From: Streptomyces sp. NBC_01754
GTDB taxonomy: Bacteria > Actinomycetota > Actinomycetes > Streptomycetales > Streptomycetaceae
Direction: 5' to 3'
Assembly (NCBI RefSeq): GCF_035918015.1
Contig: NZ_CP109132.1
Span: forward strand, 5,022,001-5,086,000
DNA length: 64,000 nucleotides
Shown here: positions 1-8,143 of the stretch, one piece after another
Position numbering within the stretch: position 1 is the stretch's first letter
Layout of the letters: every line of letters starts with the position of its first letter
Made by a program: the position numbers and the translations under genes
Notes under the pieces: generated by a model
Databases searched by the model: none
Seen by the model: only the letters and a program-made list of their open reading frames with translations
Told to the model about the DNA's origin: nothing

Positions 1-968
1 GGTCTTGACGGTTCCGTGGGTCCGGAGCTCAGGGCGAGGGCGAGAACGGCACCTGCGTCTTCTGCGCCGGCACGAAGAGGGCGAAGGGCTGGCTGCTGCG
101 CGCAGTACCGCTGCGGTCTCCGCTGCTCCACCATGCCGCCTCAAGACCTCACCGGCGGCGGTCGTGAAGAAGGAGTGGCGCCGACCGGACGGTCCGCGGT
201 ACCGGGCGCTCCGGCGTTCCGTGCCCGGCCGGGCCGGTGCGGCGCTTTCGCGCCATCCGCCCGCAGGGTGGAGTACGCCCACCCGGCCCGCCCTCGCGCA
301 ACCCGTTTTTCCGCACCGGACGTCCGGATAGCGTGCATCGTTCACCGGAGCATGTGTGAACGGTCCGTTTCGGGTGTGTCTGTCTAGGATCCCTTTGTCC
401 GAATTTTGACCATCCAAGGTCTGCTGATGTTGTCAAACCGAGACCCTTTAAGTGTGGTTTACGGCCCGGTTGTGCTCAATAGTTGGCTCAGTTGAGCTCG
501 GGTCAACGGGTCATTCACTGCGAAGGTGTCGGCTCGCGAGCACACGGTTGTCGCTCTTTCCGCCGTCAGGGGTGTCGGCGGACAGCAGGCGCCGCAACTG
601 TCTACGTGGACTCACGAGGAGGAACCCATGTGCGCCGCCCTGGGTATTGATGCGGTCACTCCGTCCGGTACGGCGTGCCGGCACGGTTTCGTACATATCG
701 ACTCACCCGGTCCCTCTGTCGGCGACGTCTGACGGCGTTCCGGCCCGTTCCACCGCTCAACGCGCGTTCCCGGGAGTGAAACCCGCTCCTGTTGGCGCTC
801 CTTCGGCTGCTGGGTCCTGAGGTCATCTCCATCAGGCCGGCAGTTGTGCCGCCGCACCCGGCCACAGGTCGCGGTCGGCATCGAGGGGCCGCCACACAGC
901 AGGCATGACGCAGTGAGTGCTACCGAACTCAACCGCGCGGCCTGACCGGGCGCCGGTACCCGACATTT
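1..968. other. Long non-coding leader upstream of bldKA
   Basis: No convincing large gene lies here. Overlapping ORFs in the first 390 bases on both strands have no recognisable domain. Positions about 300-560 are clearly less GC-rich than the rest of the window, as expected of a promoter region. A possible promoter is TTGTCA at 430-435 followed after 17 nt by TGTGGT at 453-458, which is a weak match. A short ORF with an excellent ribosome site lies at 628-732 and is listed separately. The 236 bases between that ORF and bldKA show no clear hairpin. Confidence 0.6.
628..732 (+). CDS. Possible 34-aa leader peptide upstream of bldK
   Basis: ATG at 628 is preceded by GAGGAGGAA with about 4 nt spacing, one of the best Shine-Dalgarno sequences in the window. 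The predicted 34-residue peptide starts MCAALGID and has cysteines at positions 2 and 17. About two thirds of codons end in G or C, less than in neighbouring genes, so the case rests on the ribosome site. It has no recognised family. It could be a regulatory leader peptide for the bldK operon or an independent small protein, and chance cannot be excluded. Confidence 0.35.
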   Translation: MCAALGIDAVTPSGTACRHGFVHIDSPGPSVGDV

Positions 969-2021
969 GTGAATGGACGCATCATGATCAGTCCAATCGA
1001 GGCCGAGGACGCCACGGCCTCTGTCGCCTTGGACGATGAGACCTCGGCGAACAGCAAGGGCACGGAGACCGGGACCGCCGTCGGCCGCTCCCCGGGCCAG
1101 CTGATGTGGATCCGCTTCAAGCGCGACCGCACGGGCGTGATCTCCGCGGTCGTCGTGATCCTGTACTTCCTCATCGCGCTGCTCGCCCCGGTGATCTCCC
1201 GCCTGTACGGCAAGGACCCGTACACGCTCTACGCCCAGGAACCGGACTACCCGTTCCTGCTCGACGACTTCGCCATGCCGACGGGAGCCTTCGGCGGCAT
1301 CTCCGGGGACTTCTGGTTCGGGGTCGAGCCCAGCCTGGGCCGGGACGTCTTCACCATGCTGCTGTACGGCATGCGCACCTCGCTGTACATGGCGGTCGCG
1401 CTGACCGTGCTCAGCGTGGCGACGGGTGTCGTCTTCGGCATGGTGAGCGGCTACTTCGGCGGCAAGGTCGACTACTGGCTGGGCCGGACCACGGACTTCT
1501 TCCTCGGTTTCCCCAGCCAGCTGTTCTTCATCGCCTTCATGCCGGTCGTGACCGCGATCTTCGTCTCCCCGACGGACGAGACGCCCACGTACATGCGTGC
1601 CGTCGTGATCATCCTGGTGATGTGGTTCCTGGGGTGGATGGGCATGGCCCGCCTGGTGCGCAGCTCCGTCCTGACCCTGCGCGAGCGTGAGTTCGTGGAG
1701 GCCGCCAAGGTGTCCGGCGCCTCGCGCTGGCGGATCGTCCGCAAGGAGATCCTGCCCAACATCGTGACGCCCATCCTGGTCCAGGGCACCTACATGCTGC
1801 CCAGCGCCATTCTGTCCGTCGCGTTCCTCTCGTACATCGGCGTCGGCTTCGTCGAGCCGACGCCGGACTGGGGCCGTATGTTCGCCATCGGCGCCAAGAT
1901 CTATGAGCAGGACCCGTCGTTCATGCTCTTCCCGGGTCTCGCTCTGGTGATCTTCGTCCTGGCCTTCAACCTTCTCGGCGACTCCGTCCGCGACGCGTTC
2001 GACCCCAAGACCGGACGATGA
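969..2021 (+). CDS. bldKA: BldKA, peptide ABC transporter permease (DppC/OppC type)
   Basis: Integral membrane subunit of the BldK oligopeptide importer. The protein (350 aa) has a cytoplasmic N-terminus of about 55 residues and then about six membrane segments. The ABC-permease coupling loop EFVEAAKVSGASRWRI, which docks on the ATPases, lies near residues 239-254. The C-terminus LGDSVRDAFDP is typical of the DppC family. The first start is GTG at 969; an internal ATG at 984 has a weak GGA upstream and is equally possible. Identification as bldKA rests on the gene order permease, lipoprotein, permease, ATPase, ATPase followed by a second peptide importer, as in S. coelicolor SCO5112-5121. BldK imports an extracellular peptide signal needed for aerial mycelium formation. 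Confidence 0.88.
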   Translation: MNGRIMISPIEAEDATASVALDDETSANSKGTETGTAVGRSPGQLMWIRFKRDRTGVISAVVVILYFLIALLAPVISRLYGKDPYTLYAQEPDYPFLLDDFAMPTGAFGGISGDFWFGVEPSLGRDVFTMLLYGMRTSLYMAVALTVLSVATGVVFGMVSGYFGGKVDYWLGRTTDFFLGFPSQLFFIAFMPVVTAIFVSPTDETPTYMRAVVIILVMWFLGWMGMARLVRSSVLTLREREFVEAAKVSGASRWRIVRKEILPNIVTPILVQGTYMLPSAILSVAFLSYIGVGFVEPTPDWGRMFAIGAKIYEQDPSFMLFPGLALVIFVLAFNLLGDSVRDAFDPKTGR

Positions 2022-2030
2022 CGTCCAAGA

Positions 2031-2053
2031 GCGGGGGCGGCTGCCGCCCCCGC
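2031..2053 (+). terminator. Hairpin between bldKA and bldKB
   Basis: A GC-rich inverted repeat (GCGGGGGCGG against CCGCCCCCGC) begins 9 nt after the bldKA stop codon. There is no T-tract, as usual for Streptomyces terminators. It could be a partial terminator or a 3' stabilising structure that separates expression of the permease from that of the binding protein. Confidence 0.6.
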
Positions 2054-2118
2054 GCCGGGCAACCGGCTGGTCAGGCAGCACTTCTGGTTAACAACCGACA
2101 GGTAGGTATGCGAGCATC

Positions 2119-3921
2119 ATGAAGTCCATCCGATCGCGCTCCGCGCGCGCAGTAGTCGTCGCCGTCGCGGCGGGCTCACTGGCGCTCACCGGCTGCTCCT
2201 CCAACGACAGCGGCAAGAGTGAAGCCAAGGACCAGTCGAAGACCAAGGAGGACGCCGCAGCGCAGTCCAATCCTGTCGCGTACGCCGACGCGGCCGGTTC
2301 CACCGGTCCCGCCAAGGAAGTCTCCGGGGCGGTGTCCGGCGGCAACATCAACGTCTACCTCCAGTCGGACCTGACCCACATGGACCCGGCCCAGATCTAC
2401 GTCAGCGACGCCGGTCAGTTCGCCAACCTGATCCACCGCAAGCTGACGAACTACCAGGAGGACGCCGAGGGCAACCTCACGGTCGTCGGTGACATCGCCA
2501 CCGACGCCGGCACGTCCTCGGACGACGGCAAGACCTGGACGTACACGCTCAAGGACGGCATCCAGGACGAGGACGGCAACGCCATCACGTCCGCCGACGT
2601 CCGCCACACCATCGAGCGCATGTACTCGAAGGTCATCTTCGACGGTCCGTCGTTCGTCCAGTCCTGGCTCTCGGGCTCGAACTACCGCAAGGCGCTGCCG
2701 GACGGCCCGTACAAGGGCAAGCACCTCCCGGACTCCGTCCTGGAGACCCCGGACGAGAAGACCGTCGTCTTCCACTTCGACAAGCCGCGTCCGGACCTCC
2801 CGCAGGCCCTGGCCATGGCCGGTTACGGCATCGTCCCCGAGAAGGGCGACACCAAGGAGAAGTACGACAAGGCCCCCAAGGCCCTGGGTCCGTACAAGCT
2901 GGTCGAGTACAAGGCCGGCAAGTCCCTCAAGCTGGTCAAGAACGACAAGTGGGACCCGAAGACCGACGCCGTGCGCCACCAGTACGTGGACGGCTACGAC
3001 TTCACCACGACGATCGACGCGAGCAGCCAGACCAAGCGCCTCATAGCCGACCAGGGCGAGGCCAAGAACGCGATCCAGTTCACGAGCTCGGTCGACCCGG
3101 CCCAGATCCAGGACGTCGTCGGCTCCCCGGCCGTCAACAAGCGGACCATCAAGGGTTACCAGCCCTACGTCTGGCAGATGTCCTTCAACCTGGACCGTCT
3201 CAAGGACAAGAAGATCCGCGACGCGATCACGTACGCGATCCCGAACCAGGCCATGATCCAGGCCGACGGCGGCAAGTACGGCGGTGAGCTGGCCGGTGGC
3301 CTGTTCGCGCCGACCCTGCCGGGCTACGACCCGGACTACGACCCGTTCGGCAAGCAGAAGAAGCCCAACGGTGACCCGGAGACGGCCAAGAAGCTCCTCG
3401 ACGAGGCCGGCTTCAAGGAGGGCACCAAGCTGACCTACGCCTACGCGAACACCCCGCGTGCGCAGAAGCAGCAGGTCATCGTCAAGGACGCCCTGAAGAA
3501 GCTCGGCTTCGACGTCCAGGCCAAGGAGATCGACTCGGCCAGCTTCTACGAGCAGATCGGCAAGCTGGACAACAAGTTCGACATGTACGCCACCGGCTGG
3601 GGCCAGGACTGGCCCTCGCCCTCGACGGTCGTCACCCCGGTCTACGACGGCACGCTGATCGCTGACGGCGCCTCGAACTACTCGCACATCAACGACCCCA
3701 AGGTCAACAGCCTGATCCAGAAGGCGCTCACCGAGCAGCCCGAGGAAGCGGCCAAGACGTGGGAAGAGGCGCACCACTACATGGTTGAGGAGATCAACCC
3801 GGCCGCCCCGATCTACTTCTCGAAGCAGCTCCAGCTGTACGGCTCGAACATCGGCGGTGCGCGCTACAGCACCGACTCGAGCTACATCAACATCAACGAC
3901 CTGTTCCTGAAGAAGCCGTAG
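2119..3921 (+). CDS. bldKB: BldKB, oligopeptide-binding lipoprotein
   Basis: Extracellular solute-binding protein (SBP_bac_5 family, 600 aa) that captures peptides and delivers them to the BldK permeases. The N-terminus has basic residues, a hydrophobic stretch and the lipobox LTGC with the lipidated cysteine at position 26. A Lys/Asp/Ser-rich linker follows, then the bilobal binding domain. The motif GPYKLVEYKAGKSLKLVKN near residues 257-275 is typical of peptide-binding proteins. The gene is flanked by strong hairpins on both sides (2031-2053 and 3941-3976), consistent with independent, higher-level expression of the binding protein. BldKB of S. coelicolor is the known receptor of this system. 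Confidence 0.9.
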   Translation: MKSIRSRSARAVVVAVAAGSLALTGCSSNDSGKSEAKDQSKTKEDAAAQSNPVAYADAAGSTGPAKEVSGAVSGGNINVYLQSDLTHMDPAQIYVSDAGQFANLIHRKLTNYQEDAEGNLTVVGDIATDAGTSSDDGKTWTYTLKDGIQDEDGNAITSADVRHTIERMYSKVIFDGPSFVQSWLSGSNYRKALPDGPYKGKHLPDSVLETPDEKTVVFHFDKPRPDLPQALAMAGYGIVPEKGDTKEKYDKAPKALGPYKLVEYKAGKSLKLVKNDKWDPKTDAVRHQYVDGYDFTTTIDASSQTKRLIADQGEAKNAIQFTSSVDPAQIQDVVGSPAVNKRTIKGYQPYVWQMSFNLDRLKDKKIRDAITYAIPNQAMIQADGGKYGGELAGGLFAPTLPGYDPDYDPFGKQKKPNGDPETAKKLLDEAGFKEGTKLTYAYANTPRAQKQQVIVKDALKKLGFDVQAKEIDSASFYEQIGKLDNKFDMYATGWGQDWPSPSTVVTPVYDGTLIADGASNYSHINDPKVNSLIQKALTEQPEEAAKTWEEAHHYMVEEINPAAPIYFSKQLQLYGSNIGGARYSTDSSYININDLFLKKP

Positions 3922-3940
3922 TACCTCTGATCGACTGCTT

Positions 3941-3976
3941 CGTGGGGGTGCGCGCCAGGCGGAGCGCACCCCCACG
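3941..3976 (+). terminator. Hairpin between bldKB and bldKC
   Basis: A perfect 13-bp stem (3941-3953 paired with 3964-3976) with a 10-nt loop sits 20 nt after the bldKB stop. Such a structure after a binding-protein gene usually attenuates transcription into the permease genes and protects the upstream mRNA end, giving excess binding protein. No U-run follows. Confidence 0.7.
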
Positions 3977-4027
3977 GGGTCCATTCCCCACAACCACCGC
4001 CGCTTCCGAAGAGAGCAGCCACCCGCG

Positions 4028-5005
4028 ATGCTTCAGTTCCTCGTCCGCAGGTTGATGGGCGCAGTCGTCATCATGTTCCTGATCGGCGCCTTCACCTTCT
4101 TCCTGTTCTACGCAATCCCTCAGGATTTCGCACAGCTCTCCTGCGGCAAGAACTGCTCGCCGGAGAACATCGCGGTCATCCGCGAGAACCTCGGCCTCGA
4201 CAAGTCGATCTCCGTGCAGTTCTGGGAATTCATGGTGGGCATCGTGTCCGGCAGGGACTTCCCTGTGGGGCACTGTGCGGCACCGTGTCTGGGGCAGTCC
4301 TTCGCCACCGGCGACTTCGTCTGGGACTCCATCATGGACCGCTTCCCGCTGACGCTCTCGCTCACCGTCGGTGGACTGGTCATCTTCCTGGTCGTCGGTC
4401 TGGGCACCGGCCTGCTCGCCGCGTGGAAGCGCGGCACCGTGGTCGACAAGATCGTCAGCGGCGCCTCCATGCTGCTCAGCTCGTTCCAGATCTACTTCCT
4501 CGGCCCGATCTTCCTCGGCATCTTCGTCTACAGCACCGGCTGGATGGAGAACCCGAAGTACGTGCCGTTCCTGGACGACCCGTGGAAGTGGGCCGTCGGC
4601 CTCCTCCTCCCCTGGGTCGTCATGGCCACGATCTTCACCGCGCAGTACACGCGTATGGCGCGCTCCACGATGATCGAGCAGTTGCAGGAAGAACACGTCC
4701 GCACCGCGCGCGCCAAGGGCATGCCGCAGAGATACGTGTTCTTCCGCTACGCCTGGCGAGGCTCCCTCGCCCCCATCGTCACCATCCTCGGCATGGATCT
4801 CAGTGGCCTTCTCGCCGGCGGTGTGGTCACCGAGTTCACCTTCGACCTGGCCGGCATCGGGCGCCTCGCGGTGGACTCGTCGTCGAGCAAGGACCTTCCG
4901 CTGACCATGGGCGTGATGTTGTTCGGAGCCTTCTTCATCCTGATCCTGAACATCATCGTGGACCTCGCCTACGCCTACATCGACCCGCGCGTGCGCCTCG
5001 CCTAG
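4028..5005 (+). CDS. bldKC: BldKC, peptide ABC transporter permease (DppB/OppB type)
   Basis: Second membrane subunit of the BldK importer (325 aa). The N-terminus MLQFLVRRLMGAVVIMFLIG is the usual first membrane segment of DppB permeases. The coupling-loop region (EHVRTARAKGMPQRYV) lies near residues 222-237, and the C-terminus ends AYAYIDPRVRLA as in the family. The extracytoplasmic loop after the first segment has several cysteines (SCGKNC, GHCAAPC), an expansion I would not expect in a standard DppB. The stop codon is 10 bases from the next GTG start, so bldKC, D and E are surely co-transcribed. Confidence 0.9.
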   Translation: MLQFLVRRLMGAVVIMFLIGAFTFFLFYAIPQDFAQLSCGKNCSPENIAVIRENLGLDKSISVQFWEFMVGIVSGRDFPVGHCAAPCLGQSFATGDFVWDSIMDRFPLTLSLTVGGLVIFLVVGLGTGLLAAWKRGTVVDKIVSGASMLLSSFQIYFLGPIFLGIFVYSTGWMENPKYVPFLDDPWKWAVGLLLPWVVMATIFTAQYTRMARSTMIEQLQEEHVRTARAKGMPQRYVFFRYAWRGSLAPIVTILGMDLSGLLAGGVVTEFTFDLAGIGRLAVDSSSSKDLPLTMGVMLFGAFFILILNIIVDLAYAYIDPRVRLA

Positions 5006-5015
5006 GAGAACGACA

Positions 5016-6077
5016 GTGACCACACTGACCAAGACCGAAGACACACCGGCCCCGACCGGGCCGGAGGCCTTCCTCTCGGTACGCGACCTGCGGGTGCGGT
5101 TCTCCACCGAGGACGGCGTCGTCAAGGCGGTCGACGGGCTCTCGTTCGACGTCGAGCGGGGCAAGACGCTCGGCATCGTGGGTGAATCGGGTTCCGGCAA
5201 GTCCGTGACCAACCTGGCCGTCCTCGGCCTGCACAATCCGCAGAGCTCGGAGGTCCGGGGAGAGATCCTGCTGGACGGCAAGGACCTGGTCACGGCTTCC
5301 GAGAAGGAGCTGGAGAGGCTTCGCGGCAACCGTGCGGCGATGATCTTCCAGGACCCGCTGACGGCGCTCTCGCCGTACTACACCGTGGGCAGGCAGCTCG
5401 CCGAGCCGTTCCGCAAGCACACCGGGGCCTCGCGCAAGGAGGCCAAGGCCAGGGCCATCGAGATGCTGACCAAGGTCGGTATCCCGCAGCCCGCCCTGCG
5501 CTTCGACGACTACCCGCACCAGTTCTCCGGCGGTATGCGCCAGCGCGCCATGATCGCCATGGCGCTGATGTGCGACCCCGACCTGCTGATCGCCGACGAG
5601 CCGACCACCGCGCTCGACGTGACGGTGCAGGCCCAGATCCTCGACCTGCTCAAGGACCTCCAGCAGGAGTTCGGCTCCGCGATCATCTTCATCACCCACG
5701 ACCTGGGGGTCATCGCCAACATGGCGGACGACCTGCTGGTGATGTACGCCGGCAGGGCCGTGGAGCGCGGCACCGTCCGCGAGGTCCTCCAGGCGCCGCA
5801 GCACCCCTACACCTGGGGCCTGCTGAGCTCCATGCCGCGTCTGGGCGGTGACATCAACGAGGCGCTCACGCCGATCCCCGGATCGCCCCCGAGCCTCCTC
5901 ACCCCGCCTTCGGGCTGCGCCTTCCACCCGCGTTGCGTCTTCACGGACAAGGTCGAGGGGGAGCGGTGCAGCGGCGAGCGGCCTTCGCTGGCCGAGGGCC
6001 GTGCGGCAGCGTGCCATCTGACGCCGGAGCAGAAGCGCACCATCTTCATCGATCACATCAAGCCCCGGCTGGGCTAG
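5016..6077 (+). CDS. bldKD: BldKD, peptide ABC transporter ATP-binding protein (DppD type)
   Basis: One of two cytoplasmic ATPases that power the BldK importer (353 aa). Walker A is GESGSGKS near residue 54, the ABC signature is [11 protein letters not shown], and Walker B is [12 protein letters not shown]. The C-terminal oligopeptide/dipeptide extension carries a cysteine cluster (SGCAFHPRC then two further Cys) conserved in DppD/OppD proteins; related cysteines bind an iron-sulfur cluster in a mycobacterial Opp protein. The GTG start at 5016 is preceded by AGGAGAA overlapping the bldKC stop. Confidence 0.9.
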   Translation: MTTLTKTEDTPAPTGPEAFLSVRDLRVRFSTEDGVVKAVDGLSFDVERGKTLGIVGESGSGKSVTNLAVLGLHNPQSSEVRGEILLDGKDLVTASEKELERLRGNRAAMIFQDPLTALSPYYTVGRQLAEPFRKHTGASRKEAKARAIEMLTKVGIPQPALRFDDYPHQFSGGMRQRAMIAMALMCDPDLLIADEPTTALDVTVQAQILDLLKDLQQEFGSAIIFITHDLGVIANMADDLLVMYAGRAVERGTVREVLQAPQHPYTWGLLSSMPRLGGDINEALTPIPGSPPSLLTPPSGCAFHPRCVFTDKVEGERCSGERPSLAEGRAAACHLTPEQKRTIFIDHIKPRLG

Positions 6078-6091
6078 GGAGACGCAGAGAC

Positions 6092-7210
6092 ATGAGTGAA
6101 AACGTCACTCTGCCTGAACAGCAGGGTTCCACGGACGGGGTTCGTGAACGGCGCGAACTGCTCTCGGTCGAGGGCATGGCGATGCACTTTCCGATCTACG
6201 GAGGTTTCCCCTTCAAGCGCCAGGTCGGCGCGGTCAAGGCGGTCGACGGGATCGACCTCCAGGTGTACGAGGGCGAGAGCCTGGGCCTCGTCGGTGAGTC
6301 CGGCTGCGGGAAGTCCACCACCGGGCGGATGATGACCCGCCTGCTGGAGCCGACCGCCGGGAAGATCACCTACCAGGGTCAGGACATCACCCACGCCGGC
6401 CGCAAACAGCTGGCCCCGATCCGGTCCGAGATCCAGATGATCTTCCAGGACCCGTACTCGTCGCTCAACCCGCGGCAGACCGTCGGCACCATCATCAAGA
6501 GCCCGATGGAGGTCAACGGGATCAACCCGGCCGGCGGCCGGGAGAAGCGGGTACGGGAGCTGCTGGAGCTCGTCGGGCTGAACCCCGAGCACTACAACCG
6601 CTTCCCGCACGAGTTCTCCGGTGGTCAGCGCCAGCGCATCGGGGTGGCCCGTGCCCTCGCCCTCCAGCCGAAGCTGATCGTGGCCGACGAGCCGGTCTCG
6701 GCCCTGGACGTCTCCATCCAGGCGCAGGTGGTGAACCTCCTGCAGAAGGTCCAGCGGGAGATGGGGATCGCGTTCGTCTTCATCGCGCACGACCTGGCCA
6801 TCGTCCGGCACTTCTCCGAGCGGGTGGCCGTGATGTACCTGGGCAAGGTGGTGGAGGTCGCCGACCGCGACTCCCTCTACAACCGGCCCCGGCACCCCTA
6901 CACCCACGCCCTGCTGTCCGCTGTTCCCGAGGCGGACGTCGACAGCACGGACAAGAAGCGCATCCGGCTCGAGGGCGACGTGCCCTCACCCGTCAACCCG
7001 CCGTCCGGCTGCCGCTTCCGCACCCGCTGCTGGAAGGCCCAGGAGAAGTGCGCGACGGAGGAACCGCCGCTGATCCAGCTCTCCGGCAACCGTGAGGGTC
7101 ACCTGACGGCGTGCCACTTCCCTGAGGACCCGACGACCGAGAAGACCGGTGCGGACGTCGTTCTCGACCCGGCGCTCGCGGGGCTCGAGAAGAAGGCGGA
7201 CGGCAAGTAA
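6092..7210 (+). CDS. bldKE: BldKE, peptide ABC transporter ATP-binding protein (DppF type)
   Basis: Second ATPase of the BldK importer (372 aa), forming a heterodimer with BldKD. Walker A is GESGCGKST, the signature is [15 protein letters not shown] and Walker B is [12 protein letters not shown]. The C-terminal extension has the cysteine motif [16 protein letters not shown]. An in-frame upstream extension reaches 5933, but the ATG at 6092 has a GGGAGA ribosome site overlapping the bldKD stop and fits the family length. It is the last gene of the operon, followed within 15 bases by a very strong terminator. Confidence 0.9.
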   Translation: MSENVTLPEQQGSTDGVRERRELLSVEGMAMHFPIYGGFPFKRQVGAVKAVDGIDLQVYEGESLGLVGESGCGKSTTGRMMTRLLEPTAGKITYQGQDITHAGRKQLAPIRSEIQMIFQDPYSSLNPRQTVGTIIKSPMEVNGINPAGGREKRVRELLELVGLNPEHYNRFPHEFSGGQRQRIGVARALALQPKLIVADEPVSALDVSIQAQVVNLLQKVQREMGIAFVFIAHDLAIVRHFSERVAVMYLGKVVEVADRDSLYNRPRHPYTHALLSAVPEADVDSTDKKRIRLEGDVPSPVNPPSGCRFRTRCWKAQEKCATEEPPLIQLSGNREGHLTACHFPEDPTTEKTGADVVLDPALAGLEKKADGK

Positions 7211-7224
7211 CCGACTCTCCGGTC

Positions 7225-7274
7225 ACACGTTCGGGGTGCCGGGACGCGAAAGCGTCCCGGCACCCCGAACGTGT
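7225..7274 (+). terminator. Strong rho-independent-type terminator after bldKE
   Basis: A perfect 23-bp stem (7225-7247 with 7252-7274) is closed by a GAAA tetraloop. It lies between the end of bldKE and the convergent kinase gene, so it can work in both directions. It is the longest perfect hairpin found in the window. Confidence 0.92.
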
Positions 7275-7350
7275 TCTCGCCTCCGGGTGACAGGCGCCGT
7301 ACTTCTCCCGGGGCGCGGCCGGCGGATGTGCGGAGATTCATTCCACGATG

Positions 7351-7980
7351 TCATGCCCCTGCCTGGATGTCGTTCCGGGCCGGCTCCGGTGCCCCGGCGG
7401 GCTGTGAGGCGGGCCGCGCCGTCATCTGTTCGAAGGCGGTCGGGAACCGCCGCCGGGGGAGGAACTCCTTGATCCGCCGGGCGCAGTCCTGCGCACCGGC
7501 CCGTTCGGTGTCGCACTCGAGGTCGTAGACGCCGTGGGCGTGGACACGGTCGAACTGCCGTGCGGCCAGCCCTGCCGGCCGGTCGCCCCGGGCCCGCTCG
7601 CGGCGCTCCAGCTCCGGCAGGGAGCAGTGGACCCCGACGAGTACGACGTTCGAGGGGTCGAACAGCGAGAGGCAGTCGTGCAGGCGCCACGGCTCGCTGA
7701 AGAGGTGGTCCACCACCAGGTCGTTCCCCGCCGCGGCCATACCGGCGACCGCCCGGTGGAAGCCCCTCCAGGTGCGTTCGAGCATGGCGGCGAGCTCGTC
7801 GGGGGGAAGCGCGGGCCCCGAGCGCATGGCGTGGAACGCGTCCACGGACATGTGGAAGTACGTCTCCCCGAGAACGCCGAGGAGCGCCCGCGCGATGCTC
7901 GACTTGCCGGAGCTGGATGTGCCGTTCAGAAAGATGATCAGTCCGCCGGCTGAGGCGCCGGACTCCGGACGTGCCGTCAT
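7351..7980 (-). CDS. Chloramphenicol 3-O-phosphotransferase-like kinase
   Basis: Small P-loop kinase (209 aa) of the CPT-like family. Walker A GTSSSGKS spans residues 20-27, and SVDAFH places an aspartate at 47, equivalent to the catalytic Asp of chloramphenicol phosphotransferase. The central region DLVVDHLF and the later arginine-rich LERRERARGDRPAGLA also fit the family. ATG at 7980 has GAGGGGGA upstream on the minus strand; a longer reading frame exists but lacks a ribosome site. The gene is alone and antisense between two peptide-importer operons. Family members phosphorylate small molecules such as chloramphenicol; the true substrate here is unknown. Confidence 0.75.
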   Translation of the reverse strand: MTARPESGASAGGLIIFLNGTSSSGKSSIARALLGVLGETYFHMSVDAFHAMRSGPALPPDELAAMLERTWRGFHRAVAGMAAAGNDLVVDHLFSEPWRLHDCLSLFDPSNVVLVGVHCSLPELERRERARGDRPAGLAARQFDRVHAHGVYDLECDTERAGAQDCARRIKEFLPRRRFPTAFEQMTARPASQPAGAPEPARNDIQAGA

Positions 7981-8143
7981 GTGCCGTCCCCCTCGTCCAC
8001 GGATTCCGGACCGCCTCAGTGTGGCAGGCGCCGCTCCGGGCTCGGAACGTGACCGCCACCGACGGGCGCGGTGAACGTGCGACAGGGTGACAGATGGGGT
8101 GATATGGGGCATTGAGCTACCCATGGACCCTAGGAGGCACTCG

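Noticed and set aside
5..387. Overlapping plus-strand frames at the window start
   Set aside because: Two frames compete, composition is random and no motif is present. A gene end truncated by the window cannot be excluded, but nothing supports it.
612..2081. 489-codon minus-strand frame over the bldKA region
   Set aside because: Low-complexity His/Glu/Asp-rich translation antisense to the permease; no ribosome site or family.
2176..3993. 605-codon minus-strand frame opposite bldKB
   Set aside because: Repetitive Val/Leu/Arg/Asp composition with no domain; it mirrors the lipoprotein gene.
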